Source: Closterium sp. NIES-65
Taxonomy: Eukaryota; Streptophyta; Zygnematophyceae; Desmidiales; Closteriaceae
Reading direction: 5' to 3'
Length of the DNA stretch: 64,000 nucleotides
NCBI GenBank assembly: GCA_948144175.1
Contig: CANXME010002124.1
Location: forward strand, 186,001 to 250,000
The notes under the pieces were generated by a model. That model saw only the letters and a list, made by a program, of their open reading frames with translations, made no database searches and was not told the origin of the DNA. Each line of letters starts with the position of its first letter. Within the stretch, counting starts at the first letter, position 1. The translations under genes and the position numbers were made by a program. This document shows, one piece after another, positions 1 through 11,700 of this stretch.

Positions 1-2188
1 TTGAGTTTGGTTGACCATGTCTTCCCAAACGAGGCTTATCATTATCATTTCTGGATTTAGACTTAGTTGTAGCTTTAGCATTCGTTTTTTTTCCTGCGAC
101 GAAAACCCAGACACATGCTTTGTGTTTGAGCATAAAATACAGCAAAAATCAACCAGGTTGAAAAGTAACACAAAGTAAGCCCTTGTTGGAACATAACTTG
201 TACCTTTGTGTGTGGAGAGTGGCCCATCCGTGTTACCCTGTTCTAGTCCAAGCTTGGCCTTTTCCACCTCTGCCTTATCCTCGTAGGTCTGGAAGTGGCA
301 GTTATAAGAACGTATGATACATGACTTTCTCACATACCCTCATAGTTAGCCACCTCACCTTTTTCTCCTCTTTGGGCAGGTTCCGCCATTGTTCACCGAT
401 TGCCTGCAAAAAAAAAGTGAAGCAAAGTGAAGCAGTTTCACAACTCTCACTCCCAGCCTTGAATGGTCGATATTCTTTCCACAAAGAGGTCCTGCAACTG
501 CTCACCTTCATAATGTCTGTTGGCTTCATGTCAGGATTCCTCTGTTTGATGGACTCGCGGATGTCATTGCTGCACAAACTCACATGAGTTGAGTTGAGAC
601 GGTCTGTTATGGAAAGGTACCATCAACTAAGCATGGGGAATCCTCAATACGTACGAGAATATAATATAGGGCGTAGGAGCCCTTGGTGGTTTGCCATCTC
701 CTTGGCGTTTGTGGGACTTTCCCGATGATGACTCCTTCTTGGATAACTTCTTCGCACTTGAACTCTTGGCTTCTTCAACATGGTCAGTGTCTTCCTCGGG
801 TGCATTCTTATCCTTGTCTCCAACCTCCGCACGTTTGACAGGTTCAGCGAAACTGTCATCTTTCTGTGCGTCAGCGTCAGAACCGTTAACGACTGCTGCA
901 GCTACTGTTGTTTCTGCCATAACAAATCCTTATGAGTCTCTATCCAGGAGCACTAGCGTTCAGATCGGGATTTTCTGACCAGGGTTATACTTACCTTCTT
1001 TTGATGGTCCAGCAGCATCACTGGCTGACTTGACAGCATAATTTGTCTCAACCTTCGAGTTTTGGTCGGGTTGCTTTGGTCCATCACTCATCGGTATTTC
1101 AGGAAATCTGAAATAATTAATGCGCTGGTCAAGTGCTCACGAAAGGCTTACTGTGCATACTACGTGTGCTCTTGTCACAAGACTTACTTTGGCTCTTCGT
1201 CAGAGTGTGCCTTCTCCGTCGGTACAGGGGTCGCTCCTGCAAATTCCATGGACTGTGAGTACGACGTTATCAAATCAGACTTTCAGATGCCAACATCGCA
1301 TATTAGTCATACCTTTCTTCGACTGACTCTGTGAGCCACGTGGACTTATGACATTTTCCGCACCATCAAGGTTTGAAGTCATGGCATCCACAGTCTTCAA
1401 TGCGTCATTAACCTCCAGCAGGGACCTTGAGTCATTGTTCTTTGAATCCACCTTGTCGTTCAGCTCCTCAAGGGTTGGGTTGGTTGGGTTGGTGGCCTGT
1501 GCAGTGTCTTCTGGTTGGGCCTTCGCCAATACTTTTTTCTCGGACTGAACTTCGATGTCAGTGTCTACCTTGATTTCTTTCCCGTTCTCAGTCGTGCTAG
1601 AGCCCGACGAGCTTGATGAGCTGAAGCATGGAGACAGTGATGAAAATTTGAAAAACAAATCAGGCGTTCAACGCGCAAATGATACTTACGCAGCAGGAGA
1701 CTTCGCTTTTCCCTTGTCTTCAACTCCACCCTTAGCAGCATCTGGGTGAATGGAGTAGCGCAATGGACTTAACCGTTAGGATTTTAGTTTAAACAAATGC
1801 GTGTAATCATGAGCGTCGAACATACCAGGAGTCGAGCATTTTGATGGCTCTGGTGCCTGATTCGTCGCACCATCTACAGAAGGAGGTCGTGGCACGGATG
1901 TAACTTCGTCTCCCTTGCATTCCTTTGTCACAGCTGCTGTTGTGTCGGAGCTTGAGCTTGAGGAGCCTGAGCTGGATGAACTGCAATAGTCGACAACAGT
2001 TGTGGGCGTTCAGCATCGCCGGAACGTTGTCTATTACGGATATTCAAGAATGCGGGATTTTGACACAGAAAACCAGACCTCGAAGAACCGCTAGGCGCTT
2101 TCGTCGGCGTCTTCTTTTCCTCAGCTTGCTTCTCCTGCGGAGGAGGCGATTTTAGCGTCGCGACCTGGAAGCCCGTGCGTTTCTTCAT
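1..2188 (-). CDS. HMG-box chromatin protein (3' end outside window)
   Basis: Spliced gene read right to left. The HMG box is split over small exons: about 655-913 ends in KPPRAPTPYIIFS, 506-569 gives NDIRESIKQRNPDMKPTDIMK, 359-403 gives AIGEQWRNLPKEEKK, and 237-288 gives TYEDKAEVEKAKLGLEQ. All are bounded by GT/AG. Exon 1-93 is Lys-rich and continues past the window edge. Upstream exons (about 993-1086, 1190-1239, 1314-1625, 1690-1743, 1831-1981, and a first exon from the ATG at 2188) encode a long acidic, Ser-rich low-complexity N-terminus. The proline after the basic stretch, the Trp in GEQW and the LPKEEKK turn are typical of HMG-box DNA-binding proteins, which bend DNA in chromatin. The donor of the first exon (near 2080) is uncertain. 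The N-terminus matches no family I know. Confidence 0.75.
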
Positions 2189-2665
2189 GGTGGATAGCAG
2201 AACTGATTCCAACTTCTCGACAAACGGGAAGCGAAACCTGGACTATGTCCGTGCAACGAGCTTATGTTAATGAGCTGGAGCCTCGAGTGCAAGACCTATG
2301 GAACCGAGGGAATGTCGAAGGAGTTTTTGCCTGTTCAAAGCTCAAATTGGTCCCTTCGGAACTTCAATCGCGGATGTGCAACTTTAATAAAAATCCTTCA
2401 CTTCACCCACAGTATTGTGAACACGTAATATGCTGTGGATAATGTGCTAACAGGAGGGAAAACTGGTGAAATTTTATTGTATTGCTTCGTTGCCATCTAA
2501 ATTTTGCAGAGATCATGTAGCGTTCAGACAATGAGATCAAATTTCATGCAGATAAGTGGTCAATTGCTCCTGTTGGGCAATTACTACCAATCAGAGCACC
2601 ACAAACATGTTGGGCACTTCAGCAAGGAAAGAAACACTTCTGAAACTCGACTTTCACAGTTTAAG

Positions 2666-4651
2666 CTATTTTGGTCCAGGCAATCTACCTAGGACAGTGC
2701 TTCTGGATACAAATGTGTGTGCCTGCCTCGCAATCCTTTCCTCTACTAGAGCTTCTGCCATTATATCAGACCCACTCAGAGCAAACCCACCTGTTGCAAA
2801 CGTGAGCAAGGAAAGTGATGGACGAACGCGGTTAGACTTAATGATACAAAAACGGGAAAAAACATCAGTGTAGACAATAATGTGCAATCTACCTTGAAGA
2901 ATGAACAATTTCAGGCTAGCTGCAAAGAAACCATAACAGAGGAGATGTGTACCTTTCGTTGGAGGCAGCAAACCAGCTGCAGCAGCAGAGACAGGCAGAA
3001 CCCATGGAGGCAAATCATTACCACCCGGTGACCCTGCTCCTGGTGCTCCTGCCACTCCTCCTACTGTTGCCGCTGCTCCTGCCCCTGCTTCCCCTGCTGC
3101 TCCTGCTGCCCCTGCAGCTGCTGCAGCAGAATCAGCTACAGCAGCCGCTACAGCCGGAGATAGATGTCTGGGGGGGTCCATGGGTGGGAAGCCTATGGGT
3201 GCATGTGGTGCAGCGTGGGCGGCATCTGACGTGGCATCGGAGATTGTGGGGTGTGGTTTAGATGAAGGGTATGTGTTTGGCGTGAATGGCATGTGCGATG
3301 CAGCAGGTGTGTGTGATGCATGTGGTGCATGGGGTGTGTGTGATGCATGTACAGCAAGGGGTGCATGTGATGCATGTGGTGCATGGGGTGTGTGTGATGC
3401 ATGTGATGCATGGGGTGCATGTGCAGCATGGGTTGCATGGGGTGCATGGGGAGCAGGCGGCATGTGCAGCAGGCTGACTCCTGAGTTCAGCTGGTGTCGA
3501 ATGGTCTGCAGCTGTGCCATCGCCTGCTGCACCTCCTGCTGCAACTGCGATAAACACATTTGGGGGAAATAAAAGAACTGGGATGGAAGCTGAGGGGAAC
3601 AAAGACGCTTCAATCAGCGTAACACAGCAGCTGAACCAACGCCTGCTGCCCCTCCTGCTGGAGAAAAAGACGAGATGACTTTTGAGTTGACCCAAGAGGC
3701 AGGAGGTCGAACTTTTTAGTCAACCCAACGCAATCGCCAGCTGCACCTGCTTCAGAAAAGGAAAGAGATGTCACACCACTTGAAAAGTTGCCACTTGTAT
3801 AAATCTACAAGAATTCTCAAGTGTTGTACCTCGGATAACTGTGACTGGTCGGCAAAAGAGCTGAATTTGGTTCGGGCAGCATGAACAAATCCCATGGCCC
3901 GTCCCGTGAGGCGTCCAGCTGCCCGGGCTATCACAGGGATATCCTTGGGGCCTGACGAAGCAGCAACGCGAGAAACAAGCGACCAAAAATTGGGGGGCGG
4001 GGGGAGCGGGGGGGGGGGGAAGGGGGGGGGAGAAGAAAAAAGAGGAGGGGAATGAAAGGGGTTGAGTGCAGTTGGGAGTGTATCAGAACGGAAAGAAATC
4101 ATCAAAGGGGAGGCGGCTCAGACAGAGGAAATGGGTGAGGCTACGGCCTTGTGGGAAACAGAAGCACATGCATACAGAGGGGTGGGTTGCAGTGCAATGT
4201 TAGGGACAGCCAGTCGGGTTGAGGACAGGAGTTAAGTACATGATTACCTATCGTTGGGAGTGGGGTACAAGAGAGGGATGCAGCGACATTATAAGTTTCC
4301 TGAGAGAGCAGGAGAGGAATGAGGGATCGAGCCTCTGAGCACAGGACGCTTTTTAGAATTCTCAAAAACTCCCTGCAACGTAGAGGAATGTGGGATCGAG
4401 CCTCCGCAGGGTTTTTTTGAGAATTCTCAAAAACACCCTGCAGGAGAGGAATGAGGGATCGAGCCTCTGAGCACAGGACCACGGTAGCAGCGAGGGATCG
4501 GGGGAGAGTGGAGGAAGATACGTGGCAGGAATAGGAAGGGAAGGAGCATTGAGAAAGGTCGGAGCACGGAGAAATGGCGGAACGGGTTACCAAAGGCGAC
4601 GATTCCCAGAAAGACGAGCAGCCCGATTTCGCCATTCGATAGGCCTAGCAT
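2666..4651 (-). CDS. TATB: Mitochondrial TatB-like protein, copy A (intact)
   Basis: Four exons: 4591-4651, 3830-3951, 2953-3544 and 2666-2790. Phases agree and give 299 residues. I start at the ATG at 4651 (MLGLSNGEIGLLVFLGIVAFG), as plant TatB-like proteins begin MLGISYGE; the frame is open upstream but has no nearer ATG. The order is one N-terminal membrane helix, then G-PKDIPVIARAAGRLTGRAMGF, an amphipathic helix, and QQEVQQAMAQLQTIRHQL. That matches the plant nuclear-encoded mitochondrial TatB, a component of the twin-arginine route that exports the folded Rieske protein. The C-terminal half is unusual: a His/Ala/Pro repeat (encoded at about 3275-3460) followed by an Ala/Gly-rich region, making the protein longer than I expect for plant homologues. 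The last exon (42 residues) is not a family signature I recognise. Confidence 0.8.
3270..3460 (-). repeat. His-rich coding minisatellite in TatB-like exon 3
   Basis: Degenerate GCATGTG/GCATGGG repeats read on the minus strand as PHA/SHA/THA triplets within exon 3. Copy B has a longer, shifted version at 14575-14800. Confidence 0.8.
4350..4441. repeat. Two EcoRI-centred palindromes in tandem-duplicated DNA
   Basis: TTTTTAGAATTCTCAAAAA at 4350-4368 and TTTTTGAGAATTCTCAAAAA at 4414-4433; the second stem is extended by flanking CAGGG/CCCTG. Around them the 35-base segment beginning GAGGAATG and ending in GAGCCTC(TGAGCACAGGA) occurs three times (about 4315, 4383 and 4445). This is the intron just downstream of TatB exon 1. 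Confidence 0.8.
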
Positions 4652-5245
4652 CTTCGCCGCCAAGCGCTACTAGACGAGGCGACTATCTATCTAAGGCGAA
4701 ATCCACCGCAAACTGAGAGGGAACTTTTGCGGCGCCTCAAATGCCATCCAATGGGCCTACTAGCATCGTCGCCGCCAAAGCGCTAGACGAGGCGACTATG
4801 TATCTAATGTGAAATCGATCGCCCACTGAGAGGGAAATTCCGTAACGAAAAACCGGGTCGCGGTTGTGATGTCGCGAATGTTTGCGCGCCGACGATCAGC
4901 GGGTAGCGCGCTTAGCCACACGTTGCGCGTTTCGTCTGGCCTTTTGAATCTGGGTGACGTGCTGAACGAGTATGCGGATACCGTGGGGCAAATTCGTTGA
5001 GGTTCTGGCTCAACTGCTGACGCGCACCGTACATAAATGGCTCGTATCGTGTTGCACCGCGCTAGAAAACAGCATCACCAGTTAACTCCAGAAATTCGTA
5101 CTGCCACGGAGCAGCTCCAGTAGAAGTGTGGAGGTTGTGGTCGTTCGAAACACACCATCTTATGGCCGTCAATATGGACCCACGGCACACTCTTCGACAA
5201 AGGGTTTGCAAGAGTAGTAGTCTAATCGAGCTACAAGTTATTGAT

Positions 5246-5363
5246 ATCAGTCGTGAGTCACACACATAGCGAACTATTCTTTCGCCTTTTACTAAAGAAT
5301 ACCGTGTGTGTTTCTCATCTAGCGGCATACAAGAATTTTTGGAGTGCCTTCTCGGAGGCACCA
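5246..5363 (+). ncRNA. U5: U5 spliceosomal snRNA, copy A
   Basis: The invariant U5 loop 1, CTTTCGCCTTTTACTAAAG, is present at about 5278-5296. It sits on a stem TATTCTTT/AAAGAATA stacked on CACACACA/GTGTGTGT. Downstream is an Sm site AATTTTTGG (about 5334-5342) and a 3' hairpin GTGCCT-TCTCGG-AGGCAC (about 5344-5361). Length near 118 nt fits U5. About 70 bp upstream (near 5173) GACCCACGGCA weakly resembles the plant upstream sequence element RTCCCACATCG. U5 holds exon ends in the spliceosome. The exact 5' end is estimated. The gene lies between the divergent-strand TatB-like and small-protein genes. Confidence 0.93.
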
Positions 5364-5587
5364 CAATTCAATGTTGAAATGGGAATGTAAATAGGAATAC
5401 CAACCTAGGAAGCGGGAATCAGAGGGCCGTAGCTGCCTACTATTGGTTGGCTGATCATGTGATCTGCCAACTCAGGACGAACCATGACTGAATAATAAGG
5501 AAAAGAAGGTTGAAAATGGCTATATCATTGCCTCGTTAGCAGCAGCATATCAGAAGTAGCCTAAATTTATGGTAGCGCACGATCACT

Positions 5588-5812
5588 TCAGTTTGTTCTT
5601 TTACCTAGTCTAAAATTAACATCCTCCATTATGGCTCTATTCCTAGCCTGCACCTTTGCAGCTATGCCAGGTGTTGCTTCCAGCAACACAGCACGGCCGA
5701 CAGCCATCACTGCCAGAGCAGCAGCAAAGCCTGCTACATACCGGGCAGTGCGGGCAGGGCGGTAATTTATCACTGCCCTGATCTCATCCCAGCTGGCTGG
5801 GTGATGCGACAT
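5588..5812 (-). CDS. Small single-span membrane protein, copy A
   Basis: Open frame of 74 residues starting MSHHPASWDEIRAV. A hydrophobic segment at residues 26-47 (YVAGFAAALAVMAVGRAVLL) is followed by a charged tail ending NFRLGKRTN. The copy-B homologue (17269-17493) differs at only a handful of residues although the surrounding DNA has diverged strongly, so the frame is under constraint and both copies may be used. I do not recognise the family. Size and topology suggest a small organellar or endomembrane subunit, but that is a guess. No upstream exon is evident, though one cannot be excluded. Confidence 0.7.
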   Translation of the reverse strand: MSHHPASWDEIRAVINYRPARTARYVAGFAAALAVMAVGRAVLLEATPGIAAKVQARNRAIMEDVNFRLGKRTN

Positions 5813-6059
5813 GTGAAATCAAAAGACGTGGTGGACCCAAATAAGGCCTGCAAACACACGAACGGGTCGCACAGGGTGAGAGCAACATTAGTGGGTAAAA
5901 ACGAGGGGAGCAACAGAGGGTGGGAGCAACAGATGGTCAGAGCAGTTAAGGGTGAGACATACTTTCGTGAAAAGGAACACCGGTGAAAAGAATGCCCTGT
6001 GAGGGAAATGAATGTGGAAAGAATGCAGCCCTGTGTGGTCCGAAACGGTGGAAGGGCAG

Positions 6060-6290
6060 AGAATGGGAGCAGTGGAATGGGGAATGCGGAGCAGTGGAGC
6101 GGGGAATGAGGGCAGTGGAATGGGGAATGGGAGCTGTGGAGTGGGGAATGAGAGCAGTGGAATGGGGAAGGCAGTGGAGCGGGGAATGAGGGCAGTGGAG
6201 TGGGGAATGAGGGCAGTGGAGTGGGGAATGAGGGCAGTGGAGTGGGGAAGGCAGTGGAATGGAGAATGGGAGCTGTGGAGTGTGGAGTGG
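6060..6290. repeat. Purine-rich minisatellite
   Basis: About ten tandem units of roughly 20 bp of the type GTGGAATGGGGAATGAGGGCA. Purine-rich on the plus strand. No coding function is seen; long frames here are repeat artefacts. The equivalent place in copy B carries a different purine-rich array (17590-18290). Confidence 0.9.
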
Positions 6291-6299
6291 GAACCGTTG

Positions 6300-8060
6300 G
6301 AGTAGTAGGAGGGTGAGACGCGAGGCAGAGGAAGGAGAGAGCGATGCCTGTGTGGCCAGAGAGGGAGGAAGAGCGGGAAGGGCGGTGGGGGCGGGGGGGA
6401 GCTGGGGGGAAAGGGCGGAAAGGAGGGTGGAGGCCAAGAGGGGGAAGGGGGGACGGGTGAGGGCGAAGGGCGAAGAGCGAATCACACCTAATTGACGGGG
6501 CGAGGCGACGAATGATGGATGGACGGACGAAAAGTTCGGAAAGCTTCTTTTAATGGGTTCGCGTCGCCGGAACAAGCGGCGCTGAAACTGGATTTCCGAA
6601 TTGGATTCGCCGCCTTCAATAAGATGCCAAAAGCAAAGCAATCCCCTCTGTTGATCGTTGCAAGACCGCGATTTGCGGACAGATTCCGAACGAGCTAACG
6701 GATTTGCGACTACCGAGAAAGCTTATACGGAGATACGAAACGGTACGACTACGTAGTGCGAAGAAGAGGCTGTAGAAGCAAACAAGGACGGGACACTAGA
6801 AGGTGCATGTGAGCCAGGGCCGTTCGTTTTGTGCCAGGACGCTTCTCATCGGACTGAGGGTACTGTACCATCTGACGTGTTACGATTCACGAATCTTAGG
6901 GTTGCTTTCAAAAGAGAGGGTTGCGCCACGACTTGTCGTCACTGATATGTGTTGCTAGAATCCGCGGTACCAGCGGTGCACACAACAGATAGCACCACGG
7001 AAAAAGCTGGAGAGAAACGAGTACAGAGATTCGTTATTAGCTGTGAGTCCCTTCGGCATACAACAATCTTTGGAGTCTCCAAGGCACAAAGAAGTGTCGT
7101 AAAATTCACAATCATTGATTTGTTGGCCTACCAAATTTAACGAAGTTGTATGCTCTGTGGCGATTCCTCGTCGACGTCGCTCGCACTACAGCATGTTTCG
7201 CAACGTGATGACGTTGGCACAAAATCCACACGTCATCCACTGTGGAGGATGCATTTTGCTGCCTTACACCTGATGCCCGTTTGAGTTCCCCGTACTTGGG
7301 CTGTGCTTTGGGCTCTTAAACGTTCTAGTAGTTTCGCCTGGTTCGTTTCATTTCGCCAGGGTGTTGAGGTGCTTCTAAAAAACACAGGTTGTAACGCGTT
7401 TGTTTTTTCCAAAACAAAGCTGGTGGGCCTGTGTTGTTGTCAGTCCAGGGTTTCGGGTTTATGCTTGTTTCTGACCAAGAAACAAGAACCTACCGGGTCA
7501 GCGTGGTTTGTTTTGCGCCTAAGATTCATACTTTGGCGTTTCCTCGCCCAAATGCAAGTTGATCCGCGTGCCTATAACCTGGGTGCAGCTGAGTGGGAAA
7601 AAAAACACGGGTGCAGAGTTTCTGAAATGTACAAGGCAAATTCGCGCGCAGTGGCTGGGCATCATGTGTACTGTGGTTGAATACATTCCGTCTGAATGTG
7701 CCCAGCATTCGAAGTTCAACATGAGTTGTGCACGGTTTCGTACGACGCAGAGCGTTGACATGCGCTTCAGTACGGTGAATGTTCACAGCCCAGCATATGA
7801 AGCATCCGAGTTCCCAAGACAAGCTAGCGTGTGGTTGTCATCTTCAACAGATGCGTCCTCCTTTCTCCGCATTTCCAGCCAGCTGTTTTCTGGGACAGGT
7901 GGAAAAGACCTTCCCTTCACCTCCCCCTCACGCACACCTTGCGCGAATCACGCTTCTACAGACTACTACTGTAGTACAACCTGTCGCCAACGGAGCTCTG
8001 GGAGGTTTGTGATTAGAAACCACCTGACTGCCACCTGAGGTTTTGCCTGATTGTCACCTG
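6300..8060. other. Intergenic, no gene recognised
   Basis: GC-rich purine DNA to about 6500, then mixed sequence. A segment around 7015-7095 contains GGCATACAACAATCTTTGGAG followed by TCTCC...AAGGCAC, which resembles the 3' end of the U5 gene and may be a decayed fragment. From 7190 to 7270 the sequence aligns with copy B at 19370-19450, and 7255-7275 is the uninterrupted target of the long-TIR element there. 7270-7860 is specific to copy A and holds nothing I recognise. Confidence 0.5.
7015..7095 (+). pseudogene. Possible decayed U5 snRNA 3' fragment
   Basis: CGGCATACAACAATCTTTGGAG resembles the U5 segment GCGGCATACAAGAATTTTTGGAG, including a damaged Sm site, and is followed by a GGCAC motif. 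Loop 1 is missing, so it cannot act as U5. The collinear copy-B segment at about 19130-19190 is more degraded. Similarity was judged by eye. Confidence 0.35.
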
Positions 8061-8063
8061 ACC

Positions 8064-8115
8064 GCATACTCCTCCATCCAATCACAGACCTAAAATGGCG
8101 GCTCGGGTTCTTTCT
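8064..8115 (+). promoter_or_regulatory. Conserved CCAAT / ATGGCGGC block upstream of beta-helix gene
   Basis: CTCCATCCAATCACAGACCTAA followed by AATGGCGGCTCGGGTTCTTTC is kept almost base for base in copy B (28741-28790), while neighbouring intergenic DNA has drifted. It lies about 600 bp before the ATG. A CCAAT-type promoter element or 5' UTR start is a reasonable inference; no transcript evidence is visible. Confidence 0.35.
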
Positions 8116-8713
8116 CACCATACACCCTCTTTCTCGCCATTGTGAATTCGGTTATAGTGAAGTCAAGATGGGAAAAGCACGGTTAACGGTGGTTAGATTA
8201 AGTCTAGGTATGGTTCAATCAGACAAATCGAAGGTAACTAGGTTTTCCATCAGTTCAGCACAGTTCAGTGTAGTGAGAAACAGGGTGTATTAGCTGGCCA
8301 TCGCTCATTGACCTGCCTTCGCGACCTGCTAGAATTCGCAGCTCCGCAGCAGACCCTCCTGATCGAACGTACCCTTCGCAACCTACATCTAGAGTCTCTC
8401 GCGCGCCATCGTTTCCCAACTCCAACACGCCCGACGAGACGATTTTTTAGGTGTCTCAAAAGTAGACTTTCGCGCGCCGTCGCGTCTAGCTACTACCTCT
8501 GAAACAGCTGACTTCGCCATAGAGCTGCGTTATCTCGGGCCTCCTCGCGACATAGTTAACGACATCAATAATCCGTGTCGCTCTCGGCTGCTGCCAGCCC
8601 GAGCCTGTTCATTTCCAATACACTGCGTAAAATTGCGTCATCCAGTTTGTTTCTCTCTGAATTTCGCGAAACTCGCGTGACTTTCGCTTCTCCTTCGCCG
8701 GCTCTATCTCGCC

Positions 8714-11700
8714 ATGATGGCCGCGGCACGCGGCGCGCGTCCGCATAGGGTACCTCTCTCGCTGCTCGTCTATCTCTCCGTCGCGCTCGCGCTCTCTCAC
8801 CGCGCCCTCGCTTTCACGTCCTCAGGTATGTCGATGCAATAGAGACGCCATACTAGCAGCGCAGCTTTTGTGGGTGTGCTCTCAACGGTTTGATGTCCTT
8901 CCCATCCGTGTATTTGAAAGTCCCCCTTCTTTCCTTCCTCCCCTTCTTTCTCTCCCGCTTCCCCCCCACCCAACCTTCTTCCGGTCCTCTTCCCCGTCTT
9001 CTCTCCCCCCCCCACCCTCCTCTCTCCCCGACCTCCTCACTCCCCCGCCTCCTCTCTCCCCCGCCGCCTCTCCCCCGCCTCCTTTCTCTCGCCTTCTCTC
9101 CCCCGCCTCCTCTCTCCCGCCACCTCCGCCACCTCTCTCTCGCCTTCTCTTCCCCGCCTCCTCGCGCCCGCCTCTCCCCCGCCTTCTCTCTCCACAGACG
9201 TACTCAACTACCGCGGGCTCGTCTGGCGCCTCCTGGACCAATGGCCGTCCTCGGCGCGTCCACGTCAGCAATCGCCTGACCTAACGGCGATATCGTCATC
9301 TTCCGCGTCTCTGTTCGCTTCGGGGAATGAGACGTGGGGGGAGACTTCCGAGACGTCTCAAGGTTCCGCGAATGCGACGTGGGATTCCTATGAACCATCT
9401 CAAGATGCGGCTCGTACAACATGGGCGACGCGGGACGGTTCGGAAATGACGATGGGGGAGTCAACCGGCGGCGAACACGCTACGACGTCGGATGCGGAGG
9501 GAGCGGCATCGGGCCGCGCCGAAGCCGCTGCTGTTGGGATGAGCCATGGGTGGAGGAAATGGAGGGGACACGTGGTGCGCGAGGAGAGGCCGTTGGGGCA
9601 GCGCAGGCAGATGGGTGAGTGCCGCAGAATTTGAGTTGTCGTATGTGAAAAATGCTTCCTCTGCTCACTCACCCGCTTTAGCCTGGAAATGATTTCTGCA
9701 TATTGTGCCTGAAGCCTATCTTCAATACCCAGTTCCTCTCATGTTCCTCCGTTGTTGTGTCTCCTCCCTTCCTTGCATTCCGTCAGCTGATTCGTGGCTG
9801 GATGGTCCCTGCTCCGACTACGTAAAAGCGCCCGTCATCAGTATATCTTCTCTCGCGGATTTCAACAAGCGACTGGACTACGGTCCCGTTACAACGGTCA
9901 TCCTCGAACTACAGAGAAACCTCGTTATAAGCAAGGGAATCCTCTTCGACAGCAAGTTCTCCTGCACGATTCTGCGATCCGCGAAGACCGCCGCGAACCC
10001 GTTTCAAATCACACACATGGGAGCTAATGAACCGGTGCTGCGTATATGGAACACAAGCAACGTGCTTGTATTGAAGGTCGATTTTAGGCTCAGCGTTCGC
10101 TCCTCCTCCCCAACCTGCACGACTGTTCCCGAAATTACGGCCAAGGCGCAGTGCCCGACGATTTCCGTTATCCGTTCGTACGGAATTCAAATCGCGAAGG
10201 GGAGTGTTTTCGGGAGAATCGATCTACACCGCTCGGCGTCGTCTCGAGTGGACTCCATGCGTGTAACGGGGATTCCGACATTCAACCAGTCGCCTGGCGT
10301 GATTCAAGTGACGTACAGTGGCCACGGGCCTACACTCGCGAAATCCTTCATTGCTATAACAAACAATGAAGTGTATGGTGAGTAAAACTTCACACTTCCC
10401 GTTTTGCTACATTAGGCCTAGCATTTGCATCTTCTCCTTGTGGCACTGTCGGCGCCATCGTGCGCAACAACTAAGTGCATGACTTCATATTCACGGGTAT
10501 CCCATCCTCACCTCTCCTCTCTTGCTCTCCCGTCGTCCCCCTCCACTCCGTTTCAGGCGTGAACACGCCCATTGTCGTCCACAGGGGATCCGTCGGCGTT
10601 ATCGTGAGAAACAACTACGTGCACGACTTCATATTCGCGGGTATCCGCTGCGGATCCGACGTGCATTTCGCGGGCGACTGCATGCTCACGCAAATCGACC
10701 GCAACCTGGTGGTTGCATCGGGAAGAAACAGATCAGGAGACCAGGATGCAGCGGGGATTTACTACTGCGTCCACTGGTTCAGCCCTGGTGAGTCGTGAAA
10801 TCTGGTTCAGTGCTGGTACAGCGTGTACCGACCCAATGAAGACTGCATGCTCACGCAGATCGACCGCAACCTGGTGGTTGCATCGGGAAGAAACAGATCA
10901 GGAGACCAGGATGCAGCGGGAATTTACTACTGCGTCCACTGGTTCAGCCCTGGTGAGTCGTGAAATCTGGTTCAGTGACGGTACAGCATGTACCGACCCA
11001 ATGAAGACAGCATGCTCACTCAGATCGACCGCAACCTGGTCTTGGCCTCTGGGAGAAACCGGAGTGGGGATCAGGATGCTGCTGGGATCTACTACTGTGT
11101 GCACTCGTTCAGCTCTGGTGAGTTTTGGTTCGGCTCCGGAGAAGCTTGGTTTGGCCCCGGTGAGCCCTGGTCTGATAAGGAGATTGAGGTGACAGGCAAA
11201 GACTGCACGCTCACGCAGATCGGCCGCAACCTCATGGTCTAGTTTTGAGCGCATGTTTTTGAGAATTCTCAAAAACAATACCCTAAAAAATGCATGCTCA
11301 CGCAGATTGACCACAACCTCGTGGTGGCCTCCGGAAAGAGCCGCCCTGCTACCACCTCCTTATAAACTCCCTGCTAAACGCCCTGCCCTCTCCTACCCCC
11401 CTGCTGCAGACAACACGGCGGAGTGCAATTATGTGTTCAATGAGGACCAGTGCTACAACCTTGGTGCCTGAGGTTTTTCTCTAACGAGCTCGGAGCTCCC
11501 TGCTTTTCCCCCTGCCTTACGCTATCCCTTTGCAGATAACACAGCGGAGTGCAGCTATGTGTTCAACGTGGACCATTGCTTCTACCTCGATTTCGTAACA
11601 CCCTATTCCCTCCTCCCCTTCCCCTTCCCCTTCCCCATCCCATTCCCCTCTGCTTTTTCCCCTCCGCCCTAACAGACAACACAGCAGAGTGTAACTACGT

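Noticed and set aside
5062..5364. Minus-strand 100-residue frame conserved in part with 16814-17071
   Set aside because: The conservation is that of the U5 snRNA gene on the plus strand; the peptide frames diverge outside it.
8868..9284. Pro/Ser-rich and Gly/Glu/Arg-rich open frames
   Set aside because: Frames across a pyrimidine-rich intron; splice sites and the paralogue show it is intron 1 of the beta-helix gene.
9346..9362. GAGACGTCTC in beta-helix exon 2 as another palindrome insertion
   Set aside because: Lacks the TTTT/AAAA shoulders and flanking repeats, and the paralogue has homologous coding sequence without an indel.
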